From NCBI GenBank assembly GCA_018907035.1, contig JACCIC010000036.1, positions 1,319,001-1,383,000 of the forward strand: a DNA stretch of 64,000 bases, in the 5' to 3' direction. This DNA is from Sycobia sp. Sy_11 (lineage: Eukaryota; Arthropoda; Insecta; Hymenoptera; Epichrysomallidae). How positions within the stretch are numbered: the first letter of the stretch is position 1; every line of letters begins with the position of its first letter. The notes under the pieces were generated by a model. It made no database searches. It was not told the origin of the DNA and saw nothing but the letters and a program-made list of their open reading frames with translations. A program made the translations under genes and the position numbers. Of the stretch, positions 13,030 to 25,860 are shown in pieces.

Positions 13030-14470
13030 TTTTAAATGTATTATACTTTGTATTTTTGTATGGATTACTGTAGTTTTCTCTACTGTAATTATTATATACA
13101 TTATTCTTCATTATTATTTCATAATCTATTATAAATGTATTAGCATTACATTTTGAAATCAAAATACATTTGTTAAATATTAAAATTTGAAATATTATTA
13201 GAAAATGTTGAAGCAAATGTAACTGTTGTTAGTATTTTTTTATAGAATATAGACTTAGATGAAATATAAGTTACAGAGAAATTAAACGTTACATAGTCTA
13301 GTAAATCGTGTAACTAAATTAGATTTTTTTCAAACTGTAATTGATTATATAATGTTGTAGTATATTGGTAACAAACAAACAAACGTTTTCTTCTTATATA
13401 TTCATAAGATAATATAAGTACAATGAAGATTAAAGTCTATGAAGAAATATTTCTGAACAATAAAAATATATAGTTACAATGGAGAGAAATCAAAATCAAG
13501 AAAGCAAAATCACATCAAGTCTAAGATTACTTTTTAAAGGATGGATATTAACACTGAAATTGTACATGAAGCATTAAAAATATTATAATAACCGTCCATT
13601 TTTTGTATAAAATAAGAAATAAGATAAGATAAGGTATGATATGATGGAATTAAAAAACATAGAAATAAATTCACCATGACATAAATTTACCATGATTAAA
13701 AAAAAGATTTTCTTTGTTTCGATTATATTTAAAATATTTCATATCTTTTATTTTAACAGATACACGATTTCAGCAAAATAAGAAAAATTATATTGATTAA
13801 CTATAGCGACCAAGGCATTTAAAGAGTTATTATTAGCCGTATTCAAGTTCAGTAGAAAATATCCCAGTATGCAATTGACATTGCATATATTACGAAAATA
13901 ATATTGATTTTTAGATAATTATATGAGAATATGATTAAAAAAGATTTTGTATCATTTATAGATCTTGACAAGAATATAAGCGATTCAGACGGAACTATAG
14001 TTGAAATTAGACAAATAGATTGTGACATGGAAGAAATTGTGCTTTTAACTCGAACACAACTAAATGTATAATTTGAATACTGCGCGTAGATAATCAATGC
14101 TTGTTGCTCTGTTACGTTCTGGGAGTCTGTGTCTGTTGTAACTGAAGTACGATAGAAGCTATGAATACTATCTATTATTCATTTCGTATTCATATTTTCA
14201 ATATTTTCATTTCAAAACCATCAGAAGTTCATTCAATTGGCCATCCATAAGCACAATCGATAAAGTAATAGCATTTTTATTGCATTATCTAAACTTATGA
14301 TAGTAATCAATCGATGGTTTCATTAAAAACAACAATTCATTATAAAATTTAAAAATATTTTGGAGTTTAAAAATCTTAAAATTTTCATTTTTAATTGATA
14401 TACTACATTCATTTGGTAACAAAGCGTTTGTCGAAGTTACCCAAGGTTAGATGGATTATTAGGCTTCTTT

Positions 14471-14474
<4 letters not shown>

Positions 14475-14526
<52 letters not shown>
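14475..14526. repeat. (TA)n microsatellite
   Basis: Pure TA run. Confidence 0.97.
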
Positions 14527-14527
<1 letters not shown>

Positions 14528-14750
14528 GTTCAAAATATGATATTATCAGTCTTAAAGACGAGAAATCTTCATCTGTATAGTCAGAGTGATATTATCGATG
14601 CAGTTATACGCAATATATAGTTCCAATTGAAAATAGATTCCTCTCGGAAAGCAGTTTTTTTTTTAAAGTTTCATTTCAAGGAATAAATCGATTCCAAAGT
14701 TCATTATAAAACAGGAATGATAAATTATTCGGATTGTAGGAAGTAATTTT

Positions 14751-14797
14751 ATCGGTTTTGGGACATCGCTTTTGGGACAATCGATTTTGGGACAATA
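14751..14797. repeat. Three tandem copies of a 15-17 bp unit
   Basis: ATCGGTTTTGGGAC, ATCGCTTTTGGGACA and ATCGATTTTGGGACA follow one another with a variable fourth or fifth base. Confidence 0.8.
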
Positions 14798-15044
14798 TAT
14801 TCTCAATACATCAATATATATTTAATAGAACCAATAGTGCAGAATGAAATGATGTATGGTTATTATTATAATCATGACGTTGGAATAAAAAAACTTTACT
14901 TTTTGAATGCTTTACTAAATGCAGTTCATAGAAGAAAAAAGCTGTCATAATATGAAGCCAAAAGTTTCAGATATTCACATTTTTTTATTATCAAACTTGA
15001 AATTAATTCAAAGTTTATGTGCTTTGCACCATTGATTTTTTTTG

Positions 15045-15476
15045 TCAATACTTTTTTTTCACCTTATGTAACATATAAAACTCGTCTACAAAAGCAATAC
15101 TTTCCAAGAGAAAATCGCAACGTCCTACTTTTCCGCTGTGGAAACGAGGTTTCAATTTGGCGATAAATCGTTCCAAATGGCCCTGAAGCTCCAGTCCTGA
15201 AAGGCCAGCTTCTTTTAACGGACCTTTATAGGTAGGTTCCTCATGCTTTCGGACTTGGCGAGCGGCGACGAGGGCGACGACGAGAAAAACGAGGACTGAA
15301 ATAAAGACGCAGGTCCTGGATTCTTTTGCTGTCCATCTCACTTCGAAGACAGCGGTATACTTCGCGCGTTTATGGAAAAGCTCGCGCGTCTCCTCTTGGA
15401 ACGTGCGAAAAACGTGTTGGTCAACGACCTCAAGTGGGTAACTGCTGCTAGAACGCAGTCTTGCGACTTTGGGATA
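15045..15476 (-). other. 144-codon open frame without Met start, possible exon
   Basis: Minus-strand frame open from just after TAA (15479-15477) to TGA (15044-15042). It contains no Met until near its end, so it could only be an internal exon; a GTG at 15341 is not a eukaryotic start. Features seen: a charged stretch with DQHVFRTFQEETRELFHKRA, then a hydrophobic segment CVFISVLVFLVVALVAA that could be a membrane or signal-anchor helix, then a charged tail with EEPTYKGPLKEAG. A pyrimidine-rich tract precedes possible AG acceptors near 15470, and GTAGGA at the SGK codons is a possible donor. Against it: the patch is GC-rich and other frames on both strands are also open, so chance is a serious alternative. 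I recognise no family. Confidence 0.25.
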
Positions 15477-16613
15477 TTAAAACAATAGAAAAAGAGAAAA
15501 ACAAATATAGCATCTGGCCCAACACAGACTGCGAGTTTGGTATCTTAAAAAATAAGGCGAAAACTGACATACTCGTGCTAAACTGCATTTTACAAATATA
15601 TCAAGAATTTTACTGTTAACGATGCAAGTATTTTACCAAAACATTGATAAAGATGATTAATATTGGAAACTTGAATCGTCGATTTCTCGTATTATTTTGA
15701 ATTTCTTTGTGCAAAACCACGAGTATTTTCTGGAAAAACCGCAAAATTCGCAGGCTCTTGAGTTGGGACGGTCGTACGTGAACGCGCGTGTGCAGAGTGA
15801 CTGTGGACGAAGGAAGGACTGCTCGTGAAAAATTAATTCGCCCCACTGGACGCGATAGGTCAATCAGTACGAGCGCTCGCGTCGCTTAGTCTGCTTCACT
15901 TCCTTAATTTTTTAAGTTTATCCCATTTTATTCTTATGCCTTTTGCTTTATGTTTAATTAGAGATTGCCTCGGGCGATTATTTAAGAAGTCGCTTCTGCG
16001 GGGTCCAGGTTGTAAAGCTTGCCGCGCAATAAGAAAAATGTGGCACTCGTAGTGGGAAGCATTTCCGCGGAGAATACAGTCTTTCGTAGTTAAAAATAGA
16101 TTTCAAAAGAGGTCAGTTTACATCTTAGTTCAGCTGCTACTTTTTTCCTTCTTTTCCTTGATTGTTAATATAAATGTTAAGTAAAACTTGCTATTGTTAA
16201 AAAGAAGAAGCTTATCTTTCTATAGAATATCTAACAATCTGTAAAAAAAGTTTATTTATGTTATTGTCATGTGAAATTAGTAAAGGAGTCATCTACAACG
16301 TCTGTACAGATACTTAATAAAGCATATATGAGTATATAATACAATAAATATGCAAGTATCACGAAGATAATATTACAATAGTGTCTTTCAGGAAATCTAA
16401 GTTATTTGCTTTTTCCCGTTGAAAATGGTAGGATCGCCGAGACAGCTGTCAGACTGTCAGAATATATTATTTATGTTTCTGAAATTCAGTAAGTGTTTTT
16501 ATTTATTTAACAATACTTAGTATTTAAATATGTTTTACCTAGTATATAGTGAATCTTGAATTCAATCTATACTAAACTACGTTATTGAAATGCAAGCTTA
16601 ATATCTATATAAA

Positions 16614-16614
<1 letters not shown>

Positions 16615-16664
<50 letters not shown>
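16615..16664. repeat. (AT)n microsatellite
   Basis: Pure AT run. Confidence 0.97.
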
Positions 16665-16669
<5 letters not shown>

Positions 16670-17259
16670 TTGAAAATATAAAAAATAATGTATAAAATTT
16701 AAGTTATTAACTTGAACTGTGCGCACACTCTATAATTAGTTTGCATTGAAAAGTTTTTCTGAGGGATAAAGAAAAGAAATGAAATAAATCGGGCGTTCCG
16801 TCGGTCATTCTTTTACGCAAATGAAATGAGCGAGGGGAATTTCTTCTATTGGTAGTTCTTTGTATCAAGAGAAGAAAAGATTGATTGATAAGTTTCAAAA
16901 ATTTATTAATGTATTTATGTAATTATGATACGACCGCGCCAGATAGATATGTAGAACAGATTCCAATCAACTTATTTAAGATTAACCTTTAGGAGAATCT
17001 TGTATTTGCTCCCGGGACCGAGGCCTCTGGGAAAAGAGGATTATATATATATATCAATATAATATATTCAAGCACTGAAACTTCAGATTAGAATTGTGAG
17101 GGTAGATTGGGAAAGTGAATTTTGTTCGGTCCTGAAACCGCACACTGTTTAATACATAAGATAAGCTTCGTAAATTTTAAAGGTATATGTATCTATTTTT
17201 TATTTCTCATACATAATATTTATTTATAGAGAATAATCGATGATCGGTGATTGTTTCAC

Positions 17260-17700
17260 ATTAATCGAGCGAGAAGAATCGAGCATAATACGCGGGAGGC
17301 AGGAATTGATATGCTTTCGTGTTACGAACGGATGATCGGGCCGTTCGAATTATTCCAATCGCTTTAATCAATTCTTGATTACACGCGTGTAATGAATAAT
17401 TCATTGTACCACGGAGACAGGAGGCATAATACGTCGGGAGTTCGGCACACGTATCGAGCTGGACAGGGTCGTATGATGGACGATCCTACTGTGGAATCGA
17501 GAGCGATTGAATAATTTCGTTGAAAATTATTTTCAGAGTAACTTTTCGATACCTGAAGCTGTAAACAAAAGATGAACTCATCTGATTCGAATCGAGCGAC
17601 TATGAACGAGCTGTCAGGCGTATTGGTATAAGTAAGATGAGCTCGCACCTTGTGAGCCGAGGCCGAGAGATCCTCCAAATTCAAAATCTATCTAGTCTAT
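17260..17700. other. Unique GC-moderate segment with a perfect palindrome
   Basis: ATTACACGCGTGTAAT (17378-17393) is a perfect 16-bp palindrome with TAAT cores and a central CGCG. The surrounding 440 bp are less AT-rich and non-repetitive, as in insect cis-regulatory DNA. No exon is supported. Confidence 0.35.
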
Positions 17701-19628
17701 ACGCTTATAAAGTTGAAATATAATAAACGCCAAGTAAAATGAGCTTTTGCAAAGTAAATATATAGATCTTTCTGTAGCGATTCAGCTGTGCGCATCATTA
17801 GAAAATTTTATTCAAAGATTAAAGACGACATCTATATAAGAATGAGGTAAAGAAATTTTATGTGAAATATGAAAATTACAAAGACGATAAGTGAAAAAAA
17901 GGAGTTAGGACTAGCTTTTCTTTTTTTTTTTGTATCATCAACAATTATTATTATTTCAGTCAGATTGAGATTTACAGTTGAATTATTGTTGCCTGAAATT
18001 AAAGAACAAGTACAGATGCGAATGAAGAAAGTATTCGACTTTGTGGCGAGAATCTCTGGTAAATTTTAACCTAAAAATTTATTGAGTATTACACATAGAT
18101 ATATTGATATACATTTAGAGTCGTAAATTTTATTATAAAAACTATGCTTTTTCTAAAACAACTCGGATATTGTAGAAAAAATGAGCTTGGTACAAGAATT
18201 CTTTTTTTCTGACCGAGGGCCTATATAACAGGTAATTCCGTCCTGCACTCGCGAATGAAAAGTATATTAACTTTCAATGTATCATGATTTATATAAAAAT
18301 ATTTATACTATGTACTATACAAAGTAAACATTATTCAGGATTTAATCAAAATCTGCTTCCAAGTATATTATTTACTATAGGTGATGACTGCTTTATTGAC
18401 GTAAGCGACTCCCCCCTCTCTTGTTATTTCTGCTTCACCCTTTTCTTTAAAGGTAACAGCACCAATTCAATCAAACTGCCGAGTATATTTTGTTTTTATT
18501 TTTTTCTTCTGTGCGGGCTGGCGAGTTTTTTTATATCGTAATTATAAGCTAATTGGATTCACGTTAGAGGCAGCATTCAACAAGGGAACTTCGCCTTTTA
18601 TAAAAGTTGTGAAAATTTACCTGGGTCTGATTGGTTCATTTAGCAATTAGTAGTTAAAAAATATTATATTCATTTATACGGTAAAATAATTTTTATTCTA
18701 AATTCATTTGATTAATGATTATTTTGAAAATATTTTAAATAATAATCATTTATAGATTCATAAATTTTCTTTTAATGAATTAATTCATGATTAGGCAGAT
18801 TTGTGCTGATATTTGTCTGTCAGTATAAAATAAAACATTATTAAATGAATGCATTATTTTTAAAGAATTTTAATAAATAAATAAACTAAAGTAATCATAC
18901 ACTTTTTATGTAAATATATTACTGATATTTAAAAAGTAGTGTATAATTAGTGTATAATTTTTCTGAAAAATATCTTAATATTCATATTTTACTTTTAAAC
19001 TTGCAAAGAGTATTTTTTTCATAATAGTTAAAATACCGAGGTTAAAATATTATCTCATATTACAATTTTAACATTACTAAATAACTTTATTAATTATTTA
19101 GGATTAAAATTCTAAGTATACGTATGATTTTATCACTATGGAAATTTCAAAAAATATTTTTCTCGACTTTATCTCGACAATGTTCTAACCCGTCTAGGCC
19201 GTACATTAAAGAGAGAGAGAGAGAGAGTCTTATAGGTCTATTTCATTATATTTTTCTGAAATTTTATTTTACGCAGGCGATACTAAAAGGCCTTAATGTT
19301 ATATTTCGCTTTCGTAGCGTTCGTATCGAGAAACGGAATTAGTTAAAAAAACAGGTTTTTCTTTTATTTTTAACAATGAGGGGTTCAAAGGTATACGTAG
19401 CATTTGCACGACTAGTAAGTGAAAGCTCTCGCGTTGGGAAAAAGAAAAACTTTTGATTACAAAGAATTAAGCGCAAATCCGCGGGTATAGAGTCTCTGTG
19501 TGCGTATGCGCGCTCTATAAAAGTATATGGCTGGAAATTTTACGCACTCATACAGAATACATTTTCACGTTCTTAAATGTACATACATACATACAGGCAT
19601 AGATAAATACATCTATGTAGATGTTTAT

Positions 19629-19650
19629 ACACACACACACACGCACGCAC

Positions 19651-19746
<96 letters not shown>

Positions 19747-19747
19747 A

Positions 19748-19782
<35 letters not shown>
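19629..19782. repeat. (AC)n then (AT)n compound microsatellite
   Basis: AC repeats with a few AG/GC variants to 19744, then TA-rich repeats to 19782. It is the longest (AC)n tract of the window. Confidence 0.97.
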
Positions 19783-19784
<2 letters not shown>

Positions 19785-19879
19785 TATGCCAAGCCGCATC
19801 TAATACGCGCCTCGAGCAATTTTCCCCTGCGGAAGGTTAATTTCCGCACACATACATATAATTTCGTCCCAGCAGTTGT

Positions 19880-20250
19880 CGGATTTTAGGCGCAGAAATA
19901 TGCAAAACGCGACGACACCGTCGGAAAGCGCGGAGTGACGGGGATACTCCGGTGACGAGTGGGTGAAGCTGGTCGGGGAGATCCAACAGGATGTCGTTAA
20001 GTGGTTCAAGTTACTTGGTTAAAGTTCGTCGGCGGGCGCGCGGTACTCGGGCCCGTCGACGGTGAAAAACGCGGATGACGCCCGAACCGTAGTAGAAGAC
20101 GCAATGTCGTTCGAGGCGAAAAAATTGATGGATCGCGAAGCAAGCAGAAGGGCTTGTCAGAGAGAAAGAAAGAGATGGAAGGGGGGAGAAAGAGATATTC
20201 CATTGGTCGTCCATTGGCCCTGTTCGAGTTACTTTGGCATACCACGAATA
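19880..20250. other. CpG-rich island after the (AC)n/(AT)n tract
   Basis: GC-rich unique DNA with dense CG dinucleotides (for example GGCGGGCGCGCGGTACTCGG). Reading frames exist on both strands, but none shows a domain or a Met start in good context. Confidence 0.3.
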
Positions 20251-20713
20251 GGAGAATTAGAATGTCATATATATCAATAATAAAATCATCGAATTCAATT
20301 TATTTAATCGTGTGATAATATTGTACCCGGTGTAAAAGAGAATGCAATAAATTAACAAACACAATATGAAATGGAAGAATACAAAATATACACAAAGTTA
20401 TAAAGAATTCTCTAAAATATAATCGAAGATCATAATGTTAATAATTTATACTGAGGAATTTGGAAAGGCCTTAAAAATAACAAATGAATAATAAATATTC
20501 AAGATAGAAGAGCCGCTCATTGCCATAAAAACAATCAAACTGTTAGAATGAAATTCAATTTCATATAGATAATGCAGATAAACCTAGAATATTGCAGTTG
20601 AAGGTAAGTCTTAAAGTTAGAGCTACTAAAGTGTAATTCACCATTGCTATAAGAATATAGATGATTCGCAATTCGCAATAATTAGAACTTACTCATAAAG
20701 TAGATAAAGTTTA

Positions 20714-20906
20714 GGGCTACAATGGCTCGATCGATAGAACGCAGGCGTAGTAATTCGGTATATCGAGTTCGAGTCGTCATCTCGTCTGATTGACACAAGC
20801 TCCTCTACAAAAATTTATCTGTGCTTTATTTACCAATATATTGAAGGCCGTTGTCGTTCATTAACGACACTATAATTGGGGTCATAAAGTCAGCAATATT
20901 AAATAA

Positions 20907-20938
<32 letters not shown>
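20714..20938 (+). mobile_element. tRNA-derived SINE with poly(A) tail
   Basis: About 225 bp. The tRNA-like head has a box A-like segment TGGCTCGATCG (20723-20733), with two differences from the consensus. A near-perfect box B, AGTTCGAGTCG (20766-20776), lies at tRNA-like spacing. Between them is the tRNA-like CAGGCGTAGTAATTCGG. A unique body follows, then an uninterrupted run of about 31 A (20908-20938). The layout is that of an RNA polymerase III SINE mobilised by a LINE. I see no convincing target-site duplication, so the copy may not be very recent, although the long pure A-tail argues against great age. Confidence 0.72.
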
Positions 20939-20940
<2 letters not shown>

Positions 20941-22269
20941 AGATTTTGTTAGTAATCCGAAGTTAATGTTTACAAAAGTGGCCTTTACTGTTCACGTTTT
21001 CGATAGGGTTCATACAGACAGGATAGATGCAATGGATCAAGAAAATACTTAAATTTTTAAATGATACAAATTTTATTCAATTATTGCAAACCTTTAAATT
21101 AATTCATCATAAGATTATATAAATGCATTGGTAATATATATCATACCATTGTAAACATTTTAATAGTCGTTAATTACCTAGTTGTAGATGCGACTTTAAA
21201 TAAATAAATGAAAAAAAAGGTAAAGGAAGTATATACTCCCTTAATATCAATTGTATTCTCCCGTTCGTACATACGCGCGCCGATTATTTAGCTTTACAAA
21301 TTTCTATATAAATATTACAGCTTAAGTGAGTGTAGAAGAGTTTTGCGGATTAGAGACTGTAATGGAAGGAGAAAGGTAATCAAATAATATTGAATATCGT
21401 TTCTTTGATTTAAGGTAAAGAATGTAAATAGCGCCATTTTATATAATATAATTTTATACGTAATAAAACTTTGATTTCAGAGCAAACTTATGTTTGATTA
21501 CTAAAAGCCTTTAAAAACCATTATATATATTTTTTGAATTATTAAAAAAATCATATTTTTTTAGAAGAATCGTCTTGAGTTTGTTTATATTCCATTATAG
21601 ATCTTCATTGAGGACATCGTGGAAAAAAGTTCAACTCGACCTATCTAATCTCATTATACCGAAGATAAGATTCTTTCTAGACTGGGATAATAAATTAATT
21701 GGACTGATTTATAATTAACTAAATTTTATAATTATTTTCATGATTTTTAAAAAATTTTGAATTTTTCGAGAAAACATAATCTAATTAATGAAGCTTGTAT
21801 ATTTATTCTATATCGTATTTTATTAGGATATTATTAGTCTTTTATTATTTCAGGTGAAGAATTCGTTTACGCTAATCAAAAGCTATGTTAGTATTTCATA
21901 TTTCTATTAACAGTTTAGATAAACATTTTATAAAATATAATATTTAAAGACATATTTATTTCTGAAACATTTGAATAGTTTCATATTTTTCGATCTAAAA
22001 CATCGGCAAGATCTCGCAGGCGATTGAGCAAACTTTCAGGTTCAGTTTATAAGAACTATGCAACTGTAAATTTCAAATTGAGCTTAATCGCTTGCGAGAT
22101 ATTGTCGATGTTTTACATGCAACGTGTCAAACTATTCAAGTGTTTGAAAAATCATATATTTCTCTCAAGATTAGATTTTATTTATTCAATGGAGTTTCAC
22201 GGAGTGCGATAGCGCCATTAAATGTATCAAGTATTTTCCATTGTTTTATAAATTTTCTAAAAAGATACA

Positions 22270-22276
22270 AACAGAC

Positions 22277-22325
<49 letters not shown>

Positions 22326-22360
22326 GAGAGTGGTAGAGTGAGATAGAGAGATGGAGAGAT

Positions 22361-22398
<38 letters not shown>

Positions 22399-22500
22399 AG
22401 AGAGAGAGTGGTAGAGTGAGATAGAGAGATGGAGAGATAGAGAGAGAGAGGGAGAGAGTGATAGAGATAGAGAGCGAGAGAAAGGGAGAATGTGAGGGGA
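22270..22500. repeat. (GA)n-rich tract with a 78-bp tandem duplication
   Basis: Within the purine tract, GTGGTAGAGTGAGATAGAGA occurs at about 22330 and again 78 bp later, followed by the same GATGGAGAGATAGAG. A larger unit has therefore been duplicated inside the simple repeat. Confidence 0.85.
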
Positions 22501-22824
22501 AGGGAAAGGAAGGCAAAGAGAGAAAAATTTAAAGTTAGACCAGAAGTTCGAATTCAGAATAATTATATTATTGAATTGATAATATAGCAATCTTATATCT
22601 TTTGAAATCAACGGAAAATCTGCTGAAGAAAACAAAACAAATAATCGAGTAAATTTATACCCTCTTAAAAAGAAAGCTTTATCGGATTATTACTCCTTTA
22701 TTGTGCTTATACTAGCATTTTCCTGTATTTACCGTTGCGTGTAACTCGGTCATAAAGATACACCTCCCTTCTCTTCTTCTTTCTTTTAGGAGCTGAGCTG
22801 GGATACAGGCCGTACACTTGAAAA

Positions 22825-22945
22825 CGAGAGAGAGGGAGAGAGAGAGCGAGCGAGAGAGAGCGAGAGAGAGGGGGGGAGAGAGACCGGCAGAAAGAGAAAG
22901 AGGGAGGGAGAGAGGGAGAGAGAAAGAGAGAGAGGGGGGGGGAGT
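22825..22945. repeat. Imperfect (GA)n purine tract
   Basis: GAGA/GGGA repeats with two G-runs, one strand almost purely purine. Confidence 0.9.
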
Positions 22946-25057
22946 CAGAAAGGGGGAATGTATAGAAACGGGCGAAAATCCAGAAGTAAGTTAGCGGAGA
23001 GAATAGAAGCCCCTGCAGTTCCAGAGCTGCGGGCTTCACTTTCGTTAGTAGCGGTGAAGTGTGTGTTCGTATGCGTATAAGTAATACGTATGTATCTAGA
23101 TACAATTATTTAATAGGACCCATGATTAAAAATGGATTCGCACTGGTATGCCATTACTCTGTATGGGAGGGACGGAGAGGCACGTCGTAGCGAGGGCTCG
23201 TTTGATTTTGAAAACTTGATATTTAATCGTGCTAGGGAAAACGTGGCCTTTATACCACGCAGAAGGGAAAAAAGCGAAGAAAGTCGAGCAAACGCAAATG
23301 TAGAAGAAACTTTTCTTTGCGCCTTTTGATCCGAATAACGATGGATCCGAAAGCGACTCGCGTTCATTATTTCCTTAGTGTCGGGGAGGGGAGATTTTAT
23401 AGAACGACAATGTCCCGTCTGTTTCTCCTTCTTGCTCTTCTTACTTGTTCCTACCTCTATCTTTCGGCTCGAGCAATTATTATGCGAATTCTTTTTGTTA
23501 GTAGATATCTTGAAACTTCTTATTGAAACAATAAGATTAAAGAGCTCCAGAAAATTTGACTTTTTCATCTTTATAAGATAAATTATTTCGTGCAGTTTTT
23601 TGGTAGAGATTAGGCGTAAGGAATTTTCGGAGATATTTGAATTCAAAATTAAGAAAATAGCCATTTTTACTGACCATTTCTACTTATTACGGCATCATTA
23701 TAGGGTGTCTTATCATATATTGAAAGTTTCAATGAAAATGAAGATTATAAAGTGCCTTCATTGATGCAGTTTTACTTTCAATTCAAACTTTCAAAATCAT
23801 AAGTCGTACAGAATGCCATTCGATATCGATCATTTTAGAACCGACTCATAGTCATCGAACAAATAACTAAATCAGTAAATTACAATCTCAACTATAAGAT
23901 ACCAGTTATTATGCATTACAAAACTTTTTATCCGGAAATTGAAAAAAAATTGTTGTAAAAATGTCTAATTGTTGGCAGAATAAAGTTGTTTTTAATTATT
24001 CTCAGCATTAACAATCTTGAACATTTCATTGAAAATTCAAATTTAATTAGAGCTTACGGTCTAATTAAAATTTATAATTGTCCATTCAACCAGATTAATC
24101 GTCTCAAGCATTAATAGTTCTTCCATTATTTTGAACTGTGTTGATTTTAACATTTTCAATAAATGCTTTCCACGATCCTAATTTTCCATCAAAAATTGTT
24201 TGTCTCTCAAAAATGCATTAAATCGTATTTATATACTTAATAGCTATATTTGAATTTCATGAAATATTATTTTCTTATAAACTCATTTAGATGCGAACAT
24301 TATTTTGAATAGTTTTAGAAAAATCTCATATGATTTAGCTCGATACTGTAATTTATCTTATGAAGAATTCTTAAATGGAGTTGATTTTATCTTAAAATCT
24401 TTTATCTTTTACTTATAACAATAAAGTTTACGATCAAAACATTTATTCCGCCATTGGCCCTTCCTTCATTAATAATCATACAAATATAATTTTCACTATT
24501 TATAAATTGATATCAATGTATGATATAATGAAATTAGTGTTAGTATTGATTAAAATCCGCCATGTAACTGCTTCAAAAAATTTATGCAACTGTTCAAAAG
24601 TTTGCAGCGGCTGCCACTACTTTACAATTTTTTTGTATAAAAGTTCACATTAATAACACATTAACCATATAATAAGAACCCCTTAGTTTTTTCCTGCGAT
24701 GTCCGCTGCTATTTGGGCTGCAATAGTAAGACCTTGCCAAAATTCAAAAATTAGTTTTCTAACAAAATACAAAAAATAGAATTTGTTGTAGATTTGATTC
24801 AACTTTAACATGACAGATTTAAATAAGAAACTAATCTTTCTATAATTCTTTGAATAATAATTGATCGGTAGATGATATATTAAAAAATATCTTCATCGTG
24901 TTTAGGGCAGCGGGAACTAAAGAAAAACAAACAATAAGCCTCCCATCTATGGACACGCGCATTGTTTCCTCGCATCGACTCGCCCGGTTGAGAAAATATA
25001 CTTCACCTTCGACGTCATGGCTCGGAAAAGCGTTCACCCATCGTCACCCCCCCACAC

Positions 25058-25096
25058 AGACACACACACCCACACACACCCACACGCACACACATA
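25058..25096. repeat. (CA)n microsatellite
   Basis: CA repeats with CC interruptions. Confidence 0.9.
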
Positions 25097-25199
25097 TATG
25101 GTCTTCCTTGACCGCATCGCTAAAGAATCAACGTAGCGTCCCATACACCTGCGCCTGAAACCCTCTTGTCCTGAAAGGAATCAATTTCACGGCAAAAAG

Positions 25200-25860
25200 A
25201 CGAGGCATTCGCGACAATGGGCTGTTGGCCCTCGGAGGATGTGTAATCGGAAGGAGCGCGAAAAGGTTAAAAAAAAAGAACGATCATCAAGACTGCCACC
25301 GTAGGTGGCGAGATCACGTCTTTCCGGGGTCGATGCGGCCCCTTCACCCGCCCCCTGACACCTCATATATATATATATATATGTATGTGTGTGTAATTTT
25401 GCTCGGATAAGGACGACACGTGAGCAGCAGTCGGTCGAGTAGTACGCGCGCTATATAATAGACGTACTTTCGATTTGAGAAAACGACGTGCCTTGGGAAA
25501 TATTCATCAAGGTTCGCCGCTCGTGCGAAGTAACGTTATATACTCATACCTCTACAATTTTGCTCAACTCCTTCTCAGTATGTATTGGTGTGTATATGTC
25601 GAGTCTTGGAGTACTCATATTCATGACGGCTATGTATAGGCACCTGGCGCCTGGGGATGAGGAGCGCGAGATCCCGCAAGCCTCGTTTTAAAAGTGAAAA
25701 TAAAATTGACCTATACGCTGGGGCCGAGGAAGGCGGCGCTGCAGGCGGCTCAAAGGAACGACGCTTTTATCGCTCGAAATGTAATTCGATACCTGGGCGC
25801 CCGAGAGGGTTATTAAATTTAAGGCTTCTGGATATTTATGGATTGGAACAGAAATGAGTT
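25200..25860. other. GC-richer island with a TATA-like site
   Basis: CpG-rich patches. CGCGCTATATAATAGACG at about 25447-25464 looks like a TATA element, but no initiator or coding exon follows that I can support. Open frames here match nothing. Confidence 0.25.

Larger units (their letters stand above)
8300..14470. other. AT-rich non-coding DNA
   Basis: Apart from the microsatellites and the hAT-like end, I see only short unrelated open frames. GC-richer unique patches at 11040-11200 and 11260-11540 carry no recognisable exon. Confidence 0.5.

Noticed and set aside
19527..19889. Frames of Thr-His and Cys-Val repeats
   Set aside because: Translations of the (AC)n tract on the two strands.
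22246..23105. Long Ser-Leu and Arg-Glu frames
   Set aside because: Translations of (GA)n purine tracts.
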